Shown piece after piece: positions 29,308-37,567 of a DNA stretch of 51,210 nt. The DNA lies in NCBI RefSeq assembly GCF_014647795.1, contig NZ_BMPW01000040.1, positions 1-51,210 of the forward strand, read 5' to 3'. The stretch is from Actinoplanes campanulatus (GTDB taxonomy: Bacteria; Actinomycetota; Actinomycetes; Mycobacteriales; Micromonosporaceae). Under the pieces are notes generated by a model, which searched no databases, was not told where the DNA came from, and saw only the letters and a program-made list of their open reading frames with translations. Numbering within the stretch: the stretch's first letter is position 1; every line of letters begins with the position of its first letter. The position numbers and the translations under genes were made by a program.

Positions 29308-29404
29308 GTTGGCTCCACACTTCCTCTGGCCGGTTCTTCACCTTACGATGTCGCATCCAGCTTCGATACGCGGCAGAACTGTCTCGTCACTCCCGGCACA
29401 CGCA

Positions 29405-30451
29405 TCACGATGCCGAGCACGGTTTCGGGGTGTTTCCGGTGGTGAAGGCCTGTAGCGCGGTGAGCGCGTCGTCCACCGTGGCCACCTCGGCCATCGGCAG
29501 ACCGGGCACGGCGTTCTTCAGCGCCTCCGCACAGTTCTCCCGGGGGACCAGGAAGAGCTCGGCGCCGGCCTTCTTCGCGCCGACCAGCTTCTGCGGGATG
29601 CCACCGATCGGGCCGACGTTGCCGTTGTCGTCGATGGTGCCGGTGCCCGCGATCACCTTGCCGCCGGTCAGGTCCTCGGGGCGCATCTTGTCGATGATGC
29701 CGAGGGTGAACATCAGGCCGGCGCTCGGCCCACCGATCTTGTCGAGGTCGATCTCGATCTCGTACGGGTTGGGCTGCTTGGTGTCGATCTCGATGCCGAT
29801 CCGCGGTGTGCCGTCCTTCTCGTCGGCGCGCGAGGTGATCTGCGCCGTGGCGGGCTGCCCGCCCCGGGTGTAGGCGACGGTCAGGGTGGACCCGGCCGGC
29901 TTGCTCCGGACCACCTCGGTCACCTGGGCACGGCCGGTGATCGGGGTGCCGTCGACCGCGGTGATCACGTCGTCCGCCCGCAACACGCCCTCGGCCGCTC
30001 CGCCCGGGGTGACCTTGGACACGAAGACCTGCACCGGGTAACCGAGCTCACGCAGAGCCACCGTCTCGGCGCTGCTCTGCGACTGCTTCCACTCCTGCGC
30101 GTTCTGCTCCTGGACCTGCTTCTCGCTCTGGTCCGGCGGGTAGATCAGCTCACGCGGCACCACCGCGTCGGAGTCGCTCAGCCAGCTGCGGATCGCCTGG
30201 ACCAGCTCCACCTGTGACTGCACGTTGACGGTGGTCAGGCGCAACTGCCCGGCCGACTTCGAGGTCTCGCCCTTCGTGACCTGGATGACCTCGGTGCCGT
30301 TGTCCGAACCGAGGGTGTCGACCGTGGGGCCGGGCTTGAGCACCACGTAGGGCATCGGTGCGACCATGACACCGGCAGCCAGGAGTGCGGTGATCAGGGC
30401 GCCGAGGATGACGGTGACACCGCGACGTCTCATGCGCGGAAGCGTACCCAC
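29405..30451 (-). CDS. PDZ-domain Lon-like serine protease, membrane anchored (YlbL family)
   Basis: 348 residues if GTG 30451 is used; ATG 30433 (MRRRGVTVILGA) is a likely alternative as neither start has an ideal site. One N-terminal membrane helix (VTVILGALITALLAAGVMVA) is followed by a PDZ domain (VSKVTPGGAAEGVLRADDVITAVDG, about 145-200) and a Lon-type protease domain with the catalytic Ser in GGPSAGLMF and Lys in GAKKAGAELFLVP. It acts outside the membrane on unknown substrates. It is divergent from the DUF2342 gene with only 63 bp between. Confidence 0.94.
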   Translation of the reverse strand: MGTLPRMRRRGVTVILGALITALLAAGVMVAPMPYVVLKPGPTVDTLGSDNGTEVIQVTKGETSKSAGQLRLTTVNVQSQVELVQAIRSWLSDSDAVVPRELIYPPDQSEKQVQEQNAQEWKQSQSSAETVALRELGYPVQVFVSKVTPGGAAEGVLRADDVITAVDGTPITGRAQVTEVVRSKPAGSTLTVAYTRGGQPATAQITSRADEKDGTPRIGIEIDTKQPNPYEIEIDLDKIGGPSAGLMFTLGIIDKMRPEDLTGGKVIAGTGTIDDNGNVGPIGGIPQKLVGAKKAGAELFLVPRENCAEALKNAVPGLPMAEVATVDDALTALQAFTTGNTPKPCSAS

Positions 30452-30514
30452 CTTCTCTGAGTTCTCTCTGAGCTGACACCGCCCTCAGTCCGCTACCGGG
30501 TTTTCGCGCGTACC

Positions 30515-31759
30515 GTGGGGGTCGTGCCTGATATCCCGTTCGGCTTCTCCCTGCCGGGCGCTCAGCCGCCCGACCCCTCCGACCCGCAGCAGATGCAGCA
30601 GTTCATGGCGCAGCTGCAGCAGATGTTCGCCGCGCCCGGCAGTGGCCCGGTCAACTGGGACCTGGCTCGACAGGTCGCCGCCAGCCAGCTCTCGGCGTCC
30701 GGTGACCCAGCGGTGAACATGCTGGAGCGCCACCAGGTCGAAGAGGCGCTCCGCCTCGCCGATCTCTGGCTCGACCCGGTGTGCGCGCTTCCCAGCGGCA
30801 TCCACAAGTCCGTGGCGTGGAACCGCAACGAGTGGATCTACAACACTCTCGACGTCTGGAAGAAGCTGTGCGAGCCGATCGCCGGCCGCATGGTCGGCGC
30901 CATGGGCGACCTGGTGCCCGAGGAGGCCCGCGCCCAACTCGGCCCGATGCAGTCGATGGTCGCCACGCTCGGCGGCGCGCTCTTCGGCGGCCAGCTCGGC
31001 CAGGCCTTCGGCCAGCTCGCGGCCGAGGTCCTCTCGGCCGGTGACATCGGCCTTCCGCTCGGTCCGGCCGGCACGGCCGCGCTGGTCCCGTCCAACATCA
31101 AGGCGTACGGGTCCGGCCTCGAGCTTCCGGAGGACCAGGTCCGGCTGTACGTGGCGTTGCGTGAGGCCGCCCACCAGCGGCTGTTCGGGCACGTCCCGTG
31201 GCTGCGGGCGCACGTGCTCAGCGCCGTGGAGACGTACGCGAGCGGCATCACGGTCAACCGGGAGGCCATCGAGGAGGCGATGAGCCGCGTCGACCCGAGC
31301 GATCCCGAGTCGATGCAGGCGATGGCCCTGGAGGGCATCTTCACTCCGGAGGACACCCCGCAGCAGAAGGCCGGGCTGGCCCGGTTGGAGACCGCGCTCG
31401 CCCTGGTCGAGGGCTGGGTGGGCCACGTGGTCGACGCCGCCGCGGGGGATCGTCTGCCGTCGGTGGCCGCGCTGGGCGAGGCGTTCCGCCGCCGCCGGGC
31501 CGCCGGTGGGCCGGCCGAGCAGACCTTCGCGGCCCTGGTCGGCCTGGAGCTGCGCCCGCGCCGTCTGCGCGAGGCCGGCGCCCTGTGGGCCGCCGTCACC
31601 GAGCACCGCGGCATCCCCGGCCGGGACGCCCTCTGGGACCACCCCGACCTGCTGCCCACCAACGACGACTTCGCCGACCCGGCCGCCTTCGCGCGCAGCC
31701 GCACCGACTGGGACATCAGCGAACTCGAGGGCCTCGAAGACGGCCCGACCGAGGACTGA
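30515..31759 (+). CDS. Zincin-like putative metalloprotease, DUF2342 family
   Basis: 414 residues from GTG 30515; GTG 30524 (VPDIPFGF) is equally possible. The family hallmarks are the Gln/Met-rich start (QQMQQFMAQLQQMF), WNRNEWIYNTLDVWKKL, the repeated GG-rich MVATLGGALFGGQLGQAFG, and the metal site candidate REAAHQRLFGHVPWL, where His residues sit as in a degenerate HExxH. The family is typical of actinobacteria and was linked to F420-related genomes by phylogenetic profiling; no activity is established. Its place beside the PDZ protease gene is conserved in mycobacteria as far as I remember. Confidence 0.92.
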   Translation: MGVVPDIPFGFSLPGAQPPDPSDPQQMQQFMAQLQQMFAAPGSGPVNWDLARQVAASQLSASGDPAVNMLERHQVEEALRLADLWLDPVCALPSGIHKSVAWNRNEWIYNTLDVWKKLCEPIAGRMVGAMGDLVPEEARAQLGPMQSMVATLGGALFGGQLGQAFGQLAAEVLSAGDIGLPLGPAGTAALVPSNIKAYGSGLELPEDQVRLYVALREAAHQRLFGHVPWLRAHVLSAVETYASGITVNREAIEEAMSRVDPSDPESMQAMALEGIFTPEDTPQQKAGLARLETALALVEGWVGHVVDAAAGDRLPSVAALGEAFRRRRAAGGPAEQTFAALVGLELRPRRLREAGALWAAVTEHRGIPGRDALWDHPDLLPTNDDFADPAAFARSRTDWDISELEGLEDGPTED

Positions 31760-31764
31760 CCTGC

Positions 31765-31790
31765 CCGGGGCGCCCGACCAGGCGCCCCGG
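31765..31790. terminator. Hairpin terminator between convergent genes
   Basis: Perfect 10-bp stem CCGGGGCGCC/GGCGCCCCGG with the loop CGACCA, 5 bp after the DUF2342 gene stop and 42 bp before the stop of the convergent gene. Confidence 0.75.
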
Positions 31791-31832
31791 CCCAGGACGA
31801 TCCTCAGCCGCCGGCCCCGAGCGTGGTGATTC

Positions 31833-32429
31833 TCAGCCGCCGAGGAGGGCGCGAGTGTTCTCCCAGCCCTCCAGGGCCGGGTCGAGGGTGGCCAGGTCGG
31901 CCGGGCCGCGCAGGCGGCGCCACTGCGGGGTGGAGGTGACCTCGCCGGGGGCGGGCGCGGTCTTCCGCAACGCCGGGGCCGACCCCTGATCCAGGTCGTG
32001 GTCGGCCAGCCATTCGGGCGCGGGCAGGCTGGTGGCCACCCCGAAGAGGCCGCCACCCGGACCACCCGCGGCCACCGCGACCGCTTTGCCGTCGAGCGGG
32101 CGGAGCAGCTTGCCCAGCGTCATCCCGGGCACGTCCGGGGCGTCGGCGGCGATCACCGCGGCCTGATCGAAACCGTCCTCCGCAGCAGCCCGCAGCACCG
32201 GCAGCACGGTCGGCGCCGGGATCTCGTAGATGCGCATCCCCGGCCAGGCGATCTCCTCGGCCAGGGCCCGGTCCCCGGGAGCCGCGGCGATCGCGGCCTC
32301 CGCCTGGGCCAGCCGGGCGAGCAGATCGACCACGTCCTCGGCCATGGCGGTCCGCCAGGCGACCAGGTCGACACCCGGCGGGCTCCACGGAACCGGCACC
32401 AGCATCGCCACAACCACCCGCCGCGTCAC
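31833..32429 (-). CDS. Hypothetical protein, possibly nucleotide-diphospho-sugar transferase fold
   Basis: 198 residues. The start VVVAMLVPVPW, a central AAVIAADAPDVPGMTLGKLLRPL and the following AVAVAAGGPGGGLFGVA recall GT-A-fold proteins of the DUF2064/CofC group, in which an Asp-rich strand end binds nucleotide and metal. Length and strand order fit, yet the N-terminal glycine-rich nucleotide loop is missing, so catalytic activity is uncertain. It ends with ENTRALLGG. It is monocistronic. The C-terminal RRLRGPADLATLDP also appears in annotated glycosyltransferase-like proteins, which is a weak support from memory. Confidence 0.65.
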   Translation of the reverse strand: MTRRVVVAMLVPVPWSPPGVDLVAWRTAMAEDVVDLLARLAQAEAAIAAAPGDRALAEEIAWPGMRIYEIPAPTVLPVLRAAAEDGFDQAAVIAADAPDVPGMTLGKLLRPLDGKAVAVAAGGPGGGLFGVATSLPAPEWLADHDLDQGSAPALRKTAPAPGEVTSTPQWRRLRGPADLATLDPALEGWENTRALLGG

Positions 32430-32861
32430 GCCGTCACCCTACCGACCGGCGCCCCGTTCCCACCCGCAACACCGAACCACCCCGCTGAAGCCGATCCCGC
32501 CCCGCCCCACTCAGCCGACCCAAAACCTTCAGCTGGCTCTCAGCGCTGCCTCAGGGCACTCGAAACAGCCCCACAGCCAGCCAGACCTTCAGCTGGCTGC
32601 CAGACGGCCTCAAGACGAGCGAGACAGCCCCCAGAGCCAGAGCTGCTTCAAGACGAGCGAGAGCCTCTGGAGCCGGCCGGAACCACTCGGCTGTCTCAGG
32701 GAGATGACGCTCAGCGTGGGCGGGGCGCGGAGGGTGACCCACCACGGCAATCTCACCGGGCGGGACCGGCCCGTCACGCCGCAGGCGCGCCGCGGCCGGG
32801 AGTGGGCAGCGAGCCGGGACCCTCCCGTCCAGGGGACGCGTAGGCGTACCGATGGATGGGG
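32430..32861. repeat. Gene-free stretch with imperfect 60-bp tandem repeats
   Basis: Units at about 32521-32580 and 32581-32640 align base by base: both have ACCTTCAGCTGGCT at the same place, then GCCTCA, a CGAAACAGCCCC/CGAGACAGCCCC block and end with AGCCAG. A partial third unit (TTCAAGACGAGCGAGA) follows at 32647. The frames through it look random. The rest, up to the next gene's stop at 32862, shows nothing I can name. Confidence 0.6.
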
Positions 32862-33392
32862 TTATTCGGCCATCACGAGCGTGCCGGCCGCAGAGACGCC
32901 TTCCAGATAGCCGCGGGCGCGTTCGGCCTTGGGGAAACGGTTCACCAGATCCCAGAAGCGGGCGTTGTGGCTGGGCACGACCAGGTGGGCGAGTTCGTGC
33001 AGCAGCACGTAGTCGATGACCCAGTCGGGCATCTCCTGGATGCGGTGGGAGATGCGGATGGTCGCGTCGTCGGGGGTGCAGGAACCCCAGCGCCCGTTCT
33101 GGTTGGTCACCCAGCGCACGCTGGCCGGCACCACCCGGTCGGCGTGATCAGCCAGGTAGCGGCTGGTCAGGCGGCGGGCGCGGGCCAGCAACGCGGCGTC
33201 CGTGCACCGCAGGCGTTCCTCACGGGCGGCGAGCCGGGCGAGCATGCGCTCCACCCACTCCGTCTCCTCCGCACGGGAGAATCGGTCCGGGATGAGTACC
33301 ACGACTCGCTCACCGTCGCGATACGCGGACACCGTCCGTCGCCGGCGCTGACTGCGCCGCACTTCCACGACAGGCTTGCGCGCGCGGGCCAT
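32862..33392 (-). CDS. YgjP-like zinc metallopeptidase (DUF45)
   Basis: 176 residues. The zinc motif HELAH stands in YVLLHELAHLVVPSHNARFW, with the third ligand likely His in PSHNARFW; NGRWGSC and the RISHR strand before it are typical of the YgjP/WLM group. The N terminus VEVRRSQRRRRTVSAYRDG is the usual basic strand of the family. It is a predicted cytoplasmic peptidase with no known substrate, normally encoded alone, as here. The ATG at 33392 is used. Confidence 0.93.
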   Translation of the reverse strand: MARARKPVVEVRRSQRRRRTVSAYRDGERVVVLIPDRFSRAEETEWVERMLARLAAREERLRCTDAALLARARRLTSRYLADHADRVVPASVRWVTNQNGRWGSCTPDDATIRISHRIQEMPDWVIDYVLLHELAHLVVPSHNARFWDLVNRFPKAERARGYLEGVSAAGTLVMAE

Positions 33393-33890
33393 TACCGGCT
33401 CGCGCGGCCCAGATTCGGGTTCACGTTGAGACGCTAATCCGCCGCACCGGGGTCACCGCAAGGGTACGGACAATGACTGTCACGGAAAATGCGCACTTCG
33501 CCCGCATATACCCGAAAAAAATTTCCCCACCGGCAACAGGGGTGACATCCGTCAACCTAGACCATCGTCGACTCAAGCACCCAACCGGCCTACCTGTCCG
33601 GTTTATGCCTCTACGACGATAATTGTCGGCGTGTCTGGGCAAAACAGGCTATAAAGGGTACTTAGGACCGGCACACTCACGTCGTCGGCGACACCGCCGA
33701 CACTGCGCTGACATGGAACCGTCCTGACCTGGGTAAGTGAGCGCCCCGGATGGGGAGCACACGACCACCCGGACAGGGGTGGCCACATCCGCGTGGCCGC
33801 ATTGCGGTCCAGCGCCGCAGAGAGGTTCGCGCCCGCCGCCGCGAACAGAGGCACCGGGCCGGGCGGCCGACGATACGACGAGGAGGAACC
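33393..33890. other. Gene-free stretch with an AT-rich core
   Basis: 498 bp between the divergent YgjP-like and zinc-ribbon genes. The part 33470-33540 is unusually AT-rich for this genome (CCGAAAAAAATTTCCCC at 33513) and may carry promoters for both sides. No repeat or small gene with a credible ribosome site was seen. Confidence 0.55.
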
Positions 33891-34052
33891 GTGGCCGAAA
33901 CCACCTACAACGGCTACTGCGTCAAGTGCAAGGAGAAGCGTGACTTCCAGGGCAACGTGGAGGTCTCCAAGACCGGCATGAACATGGCCAAGGGCAAGTG
34001 CCCGGTCTGCGGGACGACGATGAACCGGATCCTGGGCAAGGCCAAGGCGTGA
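33891..34052 (+). CDS. Small zinc-ribbon protein, DUF5679-like, 53 residues
   Basis: The GTG at 33891 is set by AGGAGGAACC directly before it, much better than any earlier start. The product VAETTYNGYCVKCKEKRDF... ends CPVCGTTMNRILGKAKA. CVKC and CPVC form a four-Cys zinc ribbon, and the C terminus is basic (NRILGKAKA), as in small nucleic-acid- or ribosome-associated proteins. This family is widespread in actinobacteria; its function is not known. Confidence 0.88.
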   Translation: MAETTYNGYCVKCKEKRDFQGNVEVSKTGMNMAKGKCPVCGTTMNRILGKAKA

Positions 34053-34173
34053 GCCGCCACCACCGGGGAGGAGCCACCACGGCCACCTCCCCGGTGGAGC
34101 GGTGAAACGGAGGAGCGGCCGCCCGTAACCGTGTCCACTCAGACACGTTGAGTCAACTGGGACCCGACCGCCC

Positions 34174-34235
34174 TGTGGATAACTAGCCCCGAACCTGTGG
34201 ACAACCGTAGTCCTAGTCACCGGGCCTGTGGATAA
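34174..34235 (-). promoter_or_regulatory. Three DnaA-box-like 9-mers in one orientation
   Basis: TGTGGATAA at 34174-34182, TGTGGACAA at 34196-34204 and TGTGGATAA at 34227-34235 are the complements of TTATCCACA, TTGTCCACA and TTATCCACA, the classical and the actinobacterial DnaA box. Each is preceded by CC. They lie 41-102 bp upstream of the ThiF-like start. Confidence 0.65.
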
Positions 34236-34275
34236 CATCACCACTGCGCAGCTTCGCAGTGACACCCTGTCATGC

Positions 34276-35412
34276 ATGAATCGGACACCGCTGCCCCGGC
34301 CCACCCTGGTTCCGGGTCTGTCCCGCTTCTGGCGTACCGAGGGCGAGCTGCAACTCGGGCTCGATCCCGCGCACGCGGTGCTGCTGCGGCTGCCCGATTC
34401 CCGAGCCGCCCGGCTCCTCGATCTGCTGGACGGCGACCGGGCCGAGCGGCTGGTCCTGGTCCGGGCCGCCGAGCTGGACGTCCCACCGGCCGACGCCCGT
34501 GCCCTGCTGGACCTGCTGCACGAGGCGGGCCTGGTCCTGCCCGCCGCCTCGTTGCTGCCCGCCGCCCTGCCGTCGGCCGTCCGGGACCAGCTCACCGCCG
34601 AGGCCGCGGCTCTCGCGCTGGGTCGCGCCGCCCGTTCCCGCGGGCCGGGCGCCGACCTGTCCGGCCCGTCGCCCGCACAGATCCTGCGCCGCCGCCGGGA
34701 GGCCCGCGTGGTGCTCACCGGCCGGGGCCGGCTGGGCTCGACCATCGCGGTCGCACTGGCCCAGGCCGGGGTGGGGCACGTGTTCCCGGATCTGGCCGGG
34801 GTGGTCGGACCGGCCGAGATCACCGGCGCCCCGCTGCTCGCCTCCGACGTCGGCAGCCCTCGCCACGAGGCCGTCACCGCGGCGCTGGAGCGGATCGTGC
34901 CGGGCACCGGAGTGCACCCGATCCGGCGTACGCCCGCTTCGCTCGTCATCCAGCTGGCCCACGACGAACCGCCCGCCCTCGTCGCGGCCGGGCACCAGGC
35001 ACGCCGCCAGCCGCATCTGTCCGTGACGGTGCGCGACGGCGCCGGGGTGATCGGGCCGCTCGTGCCGGCCACCGGCGCGCCCTGTCTGAACTGCGTAGAC
35101 CTTCATCGCCAGGATCGGGACGACGGCTGGACCGGGATCGCTCCCCCGGCCGCCCCGGACGGGATCGAGCCGTGCACGGTGACCACGCTGCTCGCCGCCA
35201 CGGCCTACGCGACCGCCGAGGCGCTCGCCTTCCTGGACGGGGCCGCTCCGGAGACCCTCGGCGCCGCCGTGGAGATCTCCACGGCCGGCCGGTTCCGGCG
35301 CCGAACCTGGCCGCCGCACCCCCGATGTGGTTGCCAGAGGGGTCGGCGGAGGCCAACCTTCACCGGACCTTCACCGCATAACCACCAAACCACCTTCGGG
35401 CGGGCGGGGTGA
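34276..35412 (+). CDS. ThiF/E1-like protein
   Basis: 378 residues from the ATG at 34276; a GTG at 34228 would add 16 residues but lies in a DnaA box. A helical N-terminal half (1-140) may be a winged-helix peptide-binding region. Then comes the Rossmann start VVLTGRGRLGSTIAVALAQAG (about 145-165) and a zinc site made of CLNC (in TGAPCLNCVDLH) and CGC near the C terminus. E1-like enzymes adenylate a carboxylate of a partner protein, but the usual catalytic Arg/Lys/Asp set is not obvious, so activity is uncertain. The ABC1 kinase gene follows by 27 bp, a neighbourhood also conserved in mycobacteria as I recall. A short hairpin CACTGCG/CGCAGTG precedes the start. Confidence 0.85.
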   Translation: MNRTPLPRPTLVPGLSRFWRTEGELQLGLDPAHAVLLRLPDSRAARLLDLLDGDRAERLVLVRAAELDVPPADARALLDLLHEAGLVLPAASLLPAALPSAVRDQLTAEAAALALGRAARSRGPGADLSGPSPAQILRRRREARVVLTGRGRLGSTIAVALAQAGVGHVFPDLAGVVGPAEITGAPLLASDVGSPRHEAVTAALERIVPGTGVHPIRRTPASLVIQLAHDEPPALVAAGHQARRQPHLSVTVRDGAGVIGPLVPATGAPCLNCVDLHRQDRDDGWTGIAPPAAPDGIEPCTVTTLLAATAYATAEALAFLDGAAPETLGAAVEISTAGRFRRRTWPPHPRCGCQRGRRRPTFTGPSPHNHQTTFGRAG

Positions 35413-35439
35413 GGACCGGACGTCGGTCACAATGATCTG

Positions 35440-36786
35440 GTGACGGACATACCGCGCCGCGCCGCTTCCCGGACGGCGAAGCTCGCCGCACTTCCGCTCG
35501 GTTTCGCCGGGCGTGCCGCCCTCGGTCTCGGCAAACGTGCCGTCGGCATAGCGTCCGACGTCATCTCGGCCGACATTCAACAGCGCACCGCCGAGCAGAT
35601 CTTCAGCGTGCTGGGGCAGCTCAAGGGCGGGGCGATGAAATTCGGCCAGGCCCTGTCGGTGTTCGAGGCCGCGCTGCCCGAGGAGATGGCCGGGCCCTAT
35701 CGCCAGGCCCTGACCAAACTCCAGGAGGCCGCGCCGCCGATGCCGGTGGCCAACGTGCACAAGGCGCTGGCCGAGCAGCTCGGCCCGGACTGGCGGGACC
35801 GGTTCGCCGAGTTCGACGACGGCCCGGCCGCCGCCGCCAGCATCGGACAGGTGCACCGGGCCGTGTGGAAACTGCCGCCGGCCCGGCGCAACGCGAAGCC
35901 GAAGCTGCTGCCGGTGGCCGTGAAGGTGCAGTACCCGGGCGCAGGCGACGCCCTGATCGCCGACCTCAAGCAGCTCTCCCGCCTGGCCGGCATGTTCAAA
36001 ATCATCCAGCCGGGCATCGATGTGAAACCGCTGCTGGCCGAGCTCCGCGAGCGGATCACCGAGGAGCTCGACTACGAGATGGAGGCGGAGACACAGCGGG
36101 CGTTCGCGGAGGCGTACCGGGACGATCCGGAGATCTTCGTGCCCCGGGTGGTCGCCTCCGCCCCGCGGGTCCTGGTCACCGAGTGGGTGGACGGCACCCC
36201 GCTGGCCGAGGTGATCACCGGTGGCTCGCCGGCCGAGCGGGACGAGGCGGGTCGGCTCATGGCCGTCCTGCACTTCTCGGCTCCCGGCCGGGCCGGTCTG
36301 CTGCACGCCGACCCGCACCCCGGCAACTTCCGGATCCTGCCCGACGGCCGGCTCGGCGTCATCGACTTCGGCGCGGTGGCCCGGCTCCCCGAAGGCCACC
36401 CGGAGCCGATCGGCCGGCTGGTCCGGCTCGCCCTCGACGGCCAGGCACAGGCGGTCGTCGACGGGTTGCGCGACGAGGGCTTCGTCAAGGCGACCGACGA
36501 TCTCGACGCCCAGGCGCTGCTCGACTTCCTGCTGCCGATGATCGAGCCGGTGGGGGCCGAGCGGTTCCGGTTCACCCGGAGCTGGCTGCGGTCGGAGGCG
36601 ACGAGGCTGACCAATCCCCGGGGCCCGGCGTACCAGCTGAGCCGGCGGCTCAACCTGCCACCGTCCTACCTGCTCATCCACCGGGTGACACTGGGCTCGA
36701 TCGGAGTGCTCTGCCAGCTCGAGGCGGAGGCGTCCTATCGCGAGATCCTTGAGGAGTGGTTACCGGGTTTCGCGCCGATCGCGTGA
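35440..36786 (+). CDS. ABC1/AarF/UbiB-family atypical kinase
   Basis: 448 residues from the GTG at 35440. Family-defining motifs appear in order: KGGAMKFGQALSVFE (KxGQ), AAASIGQVHRA (Ala-rich nucleotide loop), VAVKVQYPG (Lys), EELDYEMEA, HADPHPGNF (catalytic loop) and VIDFGAV (Mg-binding DFG). These kinases bind ATP and act in quinone or lipid metabolism; in menaquinone-using actinobacteria the target is unknown. A hydrophobic membrane segment is not clear. It is probably co-transcribed with the ThiF-like gene and ends in a hairpin. Confidence 0.95.
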   Translation: MTDIPRRAASRTAKLAALPLGFAGRAALGLGKRAVGIASDVISADIQQRTAEQIFSVLGQLKGGAMKFGQALSVFEAALPEEMAGPYRQALTKLQEAAPPMPVANVHKALAEQLGPDWRDRFAEFDDGPAAAASIGQVHRAVWKLPPARRNAKPKLLPVAVKVQYPGAGDALIADLKQLSRLAGMFKIIQPGIDVKPLLAELRERITEELDYEMEAETQRAFAEAYRDDPEIFVPRVVASAPRVLVTEWVDGTPLAEVITGGSPAERDEAGRLMAVLHFSAPGRAGLLHADPHPGNFRILPDGRLGVIDFGAVARLPEGHPEPIGRLVRLALDGQAQAVVDGLRDEGFVKATDDLDAQALLDFLLPMIEPVGAERFRFTRSWLRSEATRLTNPRGPAYQLSRRLNLPPSYLLIHRVTLGSIGVLCQLEAEASYREILEEWLPGFAPIA

Positions 36787-36820
36787 AAACGGCCCGTCCG
36801 CTGCTGCGGGCGGGCCGTTT
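36787..36820. terminator. Hairpin terminator after the ABC1 kinase gene
   Basis: Stem AAACGGCCCG/CGGGCCGTTT with an inner CCGC/GCGG pairing. It lies immediately after the TGA at 36784 and 20 bp before the stop of the convergent small gene. Confidence 0.8.
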
Positions 36821-36840
36821 CATTCCATCAAGGTCGGTTA

Positions 36841-37059
36841 TCAGAGCCCGACGCCGCGATCACGGGAGGCCCTGCTGCGGGCGTCCATGGTGATCTGGCG
36901 GGCGGAGCGGTAAGCCTCAGGTGCACGGTCACTCTGAGGCCGACGCATTCGGGCACGGGACAACGCTTCTTGGATGAGTCTCATCTTCGGGGCTCCACTC
37001 GGGTTCATGTCGTTACTCGGCTTTCGGATTTCGATCTCGGGCTTGGGGAGGGTGTGCAT
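36841..37059 (-). CDS. Small basic protein behind whiB7, 72 residues
   Basis: The ATG at 37059 lies 1 bp after the whiB7 stop, so translation is probably coupled; ATG 36984 (MRLIQEAL, GTGGAG upstream) is an alternative. The product contains MRLIQEALSRARMRRPQ and QITMDARSRASRDRG, Arg-rich and helical, without Cys. Similar short Arg-rich proteins are common in actinobacteria but I cannot name a function. Co-transcription with whiB7 suggests induction by translation-targeting drugs. Confidence 0.7.
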   Translation of the reverse strand: MHTLPKPEIEIRKPSNDMNPSGAPKMRLIQEALSRARMRRPQSDRAPEAYRSARQITMDARSRASRDRGVGL

Positions 37060-37060
37060 C

Positions 37061-37423
37061 TCAGGCCGCCAGACGGACCGAGCTGCGGGTGTCGAGACCG
37101 TTCGCGGCGAGCCGCTCCTCGACCTCGACAGCCAGCTCGGCGTCGCGAGCGACGTCGGCCTTACGCGGACGACCACGGGGCCGCTTGCGCGGAACCACGG
37201 CGCCACGCTCGAAGATCTCGCCACCCCAGACACCCCAGGGCTCCGCACGGTCGACCGCACCGGCCAGGCACTCGGCGCGCAGCGGGCAGTCCCCGCAGAG
37301 CGACTTGGCCAGCTCCAGCTGGGCCGGGGAGTCGGAGAACCACAGGTCCGGGTCGAACTTCCGACAGGGCAGGTTCGCCTCGATGTCGACGCTCACGTCG
37401 ATCGGGGCCAGCGCCAGACTCAT
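37061..37423 (-). CDS. whiB7: WhiB7-type transcription factor with 4Fe-4S cluster and AT hook
   Basis: 120 residues. Cys residues in LPCRKFDPDLWF and SLCGDCPLRAECLAGA form the CX..CxxCxxxxxC cluster site. The sigma-factor contact turn is EPWGVWGGEIF and the DNA-binding AT hook is RKRPRGRPRK, which separates WhiB7 from other WhiB proteins. WhiB7 binds sigma A at AT-rich promoters and turns on intrinsic resistance to ribosome-targeting antibiotics, including its own promoter. GAGAGGTGA precedes the ATG. The leader with an attenuator-like hairpin and the position beside uvrD2 agree with the mycobacterial arrangement. Confidence 0.92.
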   Translation of the reverse strand: MSLALAPIDVSVDIEANLPCRKFDPDLWFSDSPAQLELAKSLCGDCPLRAECLAGAVDRAEPWGVWGGEIFERGAVVPRKRPRGRPRKADVARDAELAVEVEERLAANGLDTRSSVRLAA

Positions 37424-37498
37424 AAAGCCCGGTCACCTCTCTCTTCTTCTCGATCTTCTGGATCGTGTTTCGGGTCGTGCACCGGCCGGTTGGGCCGG

Positions 37499-37544
37499 AA
37501 AAAGATTTGAGGCCGCGGATCCCATTTCTGGGTTCCGCGGCCTC
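37499..37544 (-). terminator. Terminator-like attenuator in the whiB7 leader
   Basis: On the minus strand, a 16-bp stem with one mismatch (GAGGCCGCGGAACCCA pairs with TGGGATCCGCGGCCTC) has the loop GAAA and is followed by AAATCTTTTT. It is an intrinsic terminator lying 76 bp before the whiB7 ATG. In mycobacteria and Streptomyces, whiB7 transcription is controlled by early termination in a long leader, so this is the expected control element. It could also simply end the upstream operon. Confidence 0.75.
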
Positions 37545-37567
37545 GAGGTGAGCCGGAGGTCTGTTTG

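Noticed and set aside
32230-32910. 226-codon plus-strand frame through the tandem repeat
   Set aside because: Starts inside the opposite gene, no ribosome site, and repeat-driven composition.
34174-34235. Replication origin
   Set aside because: Only three DnaA boxes, no AT-rich unwinding region, and no dnaA or dnaN beside it.
36841-37260. 139-codon reading of the gene after whiB7
   Set aside because: Its first half overlaps whiB7 in another frame; the part from 37059 is the credible gene.
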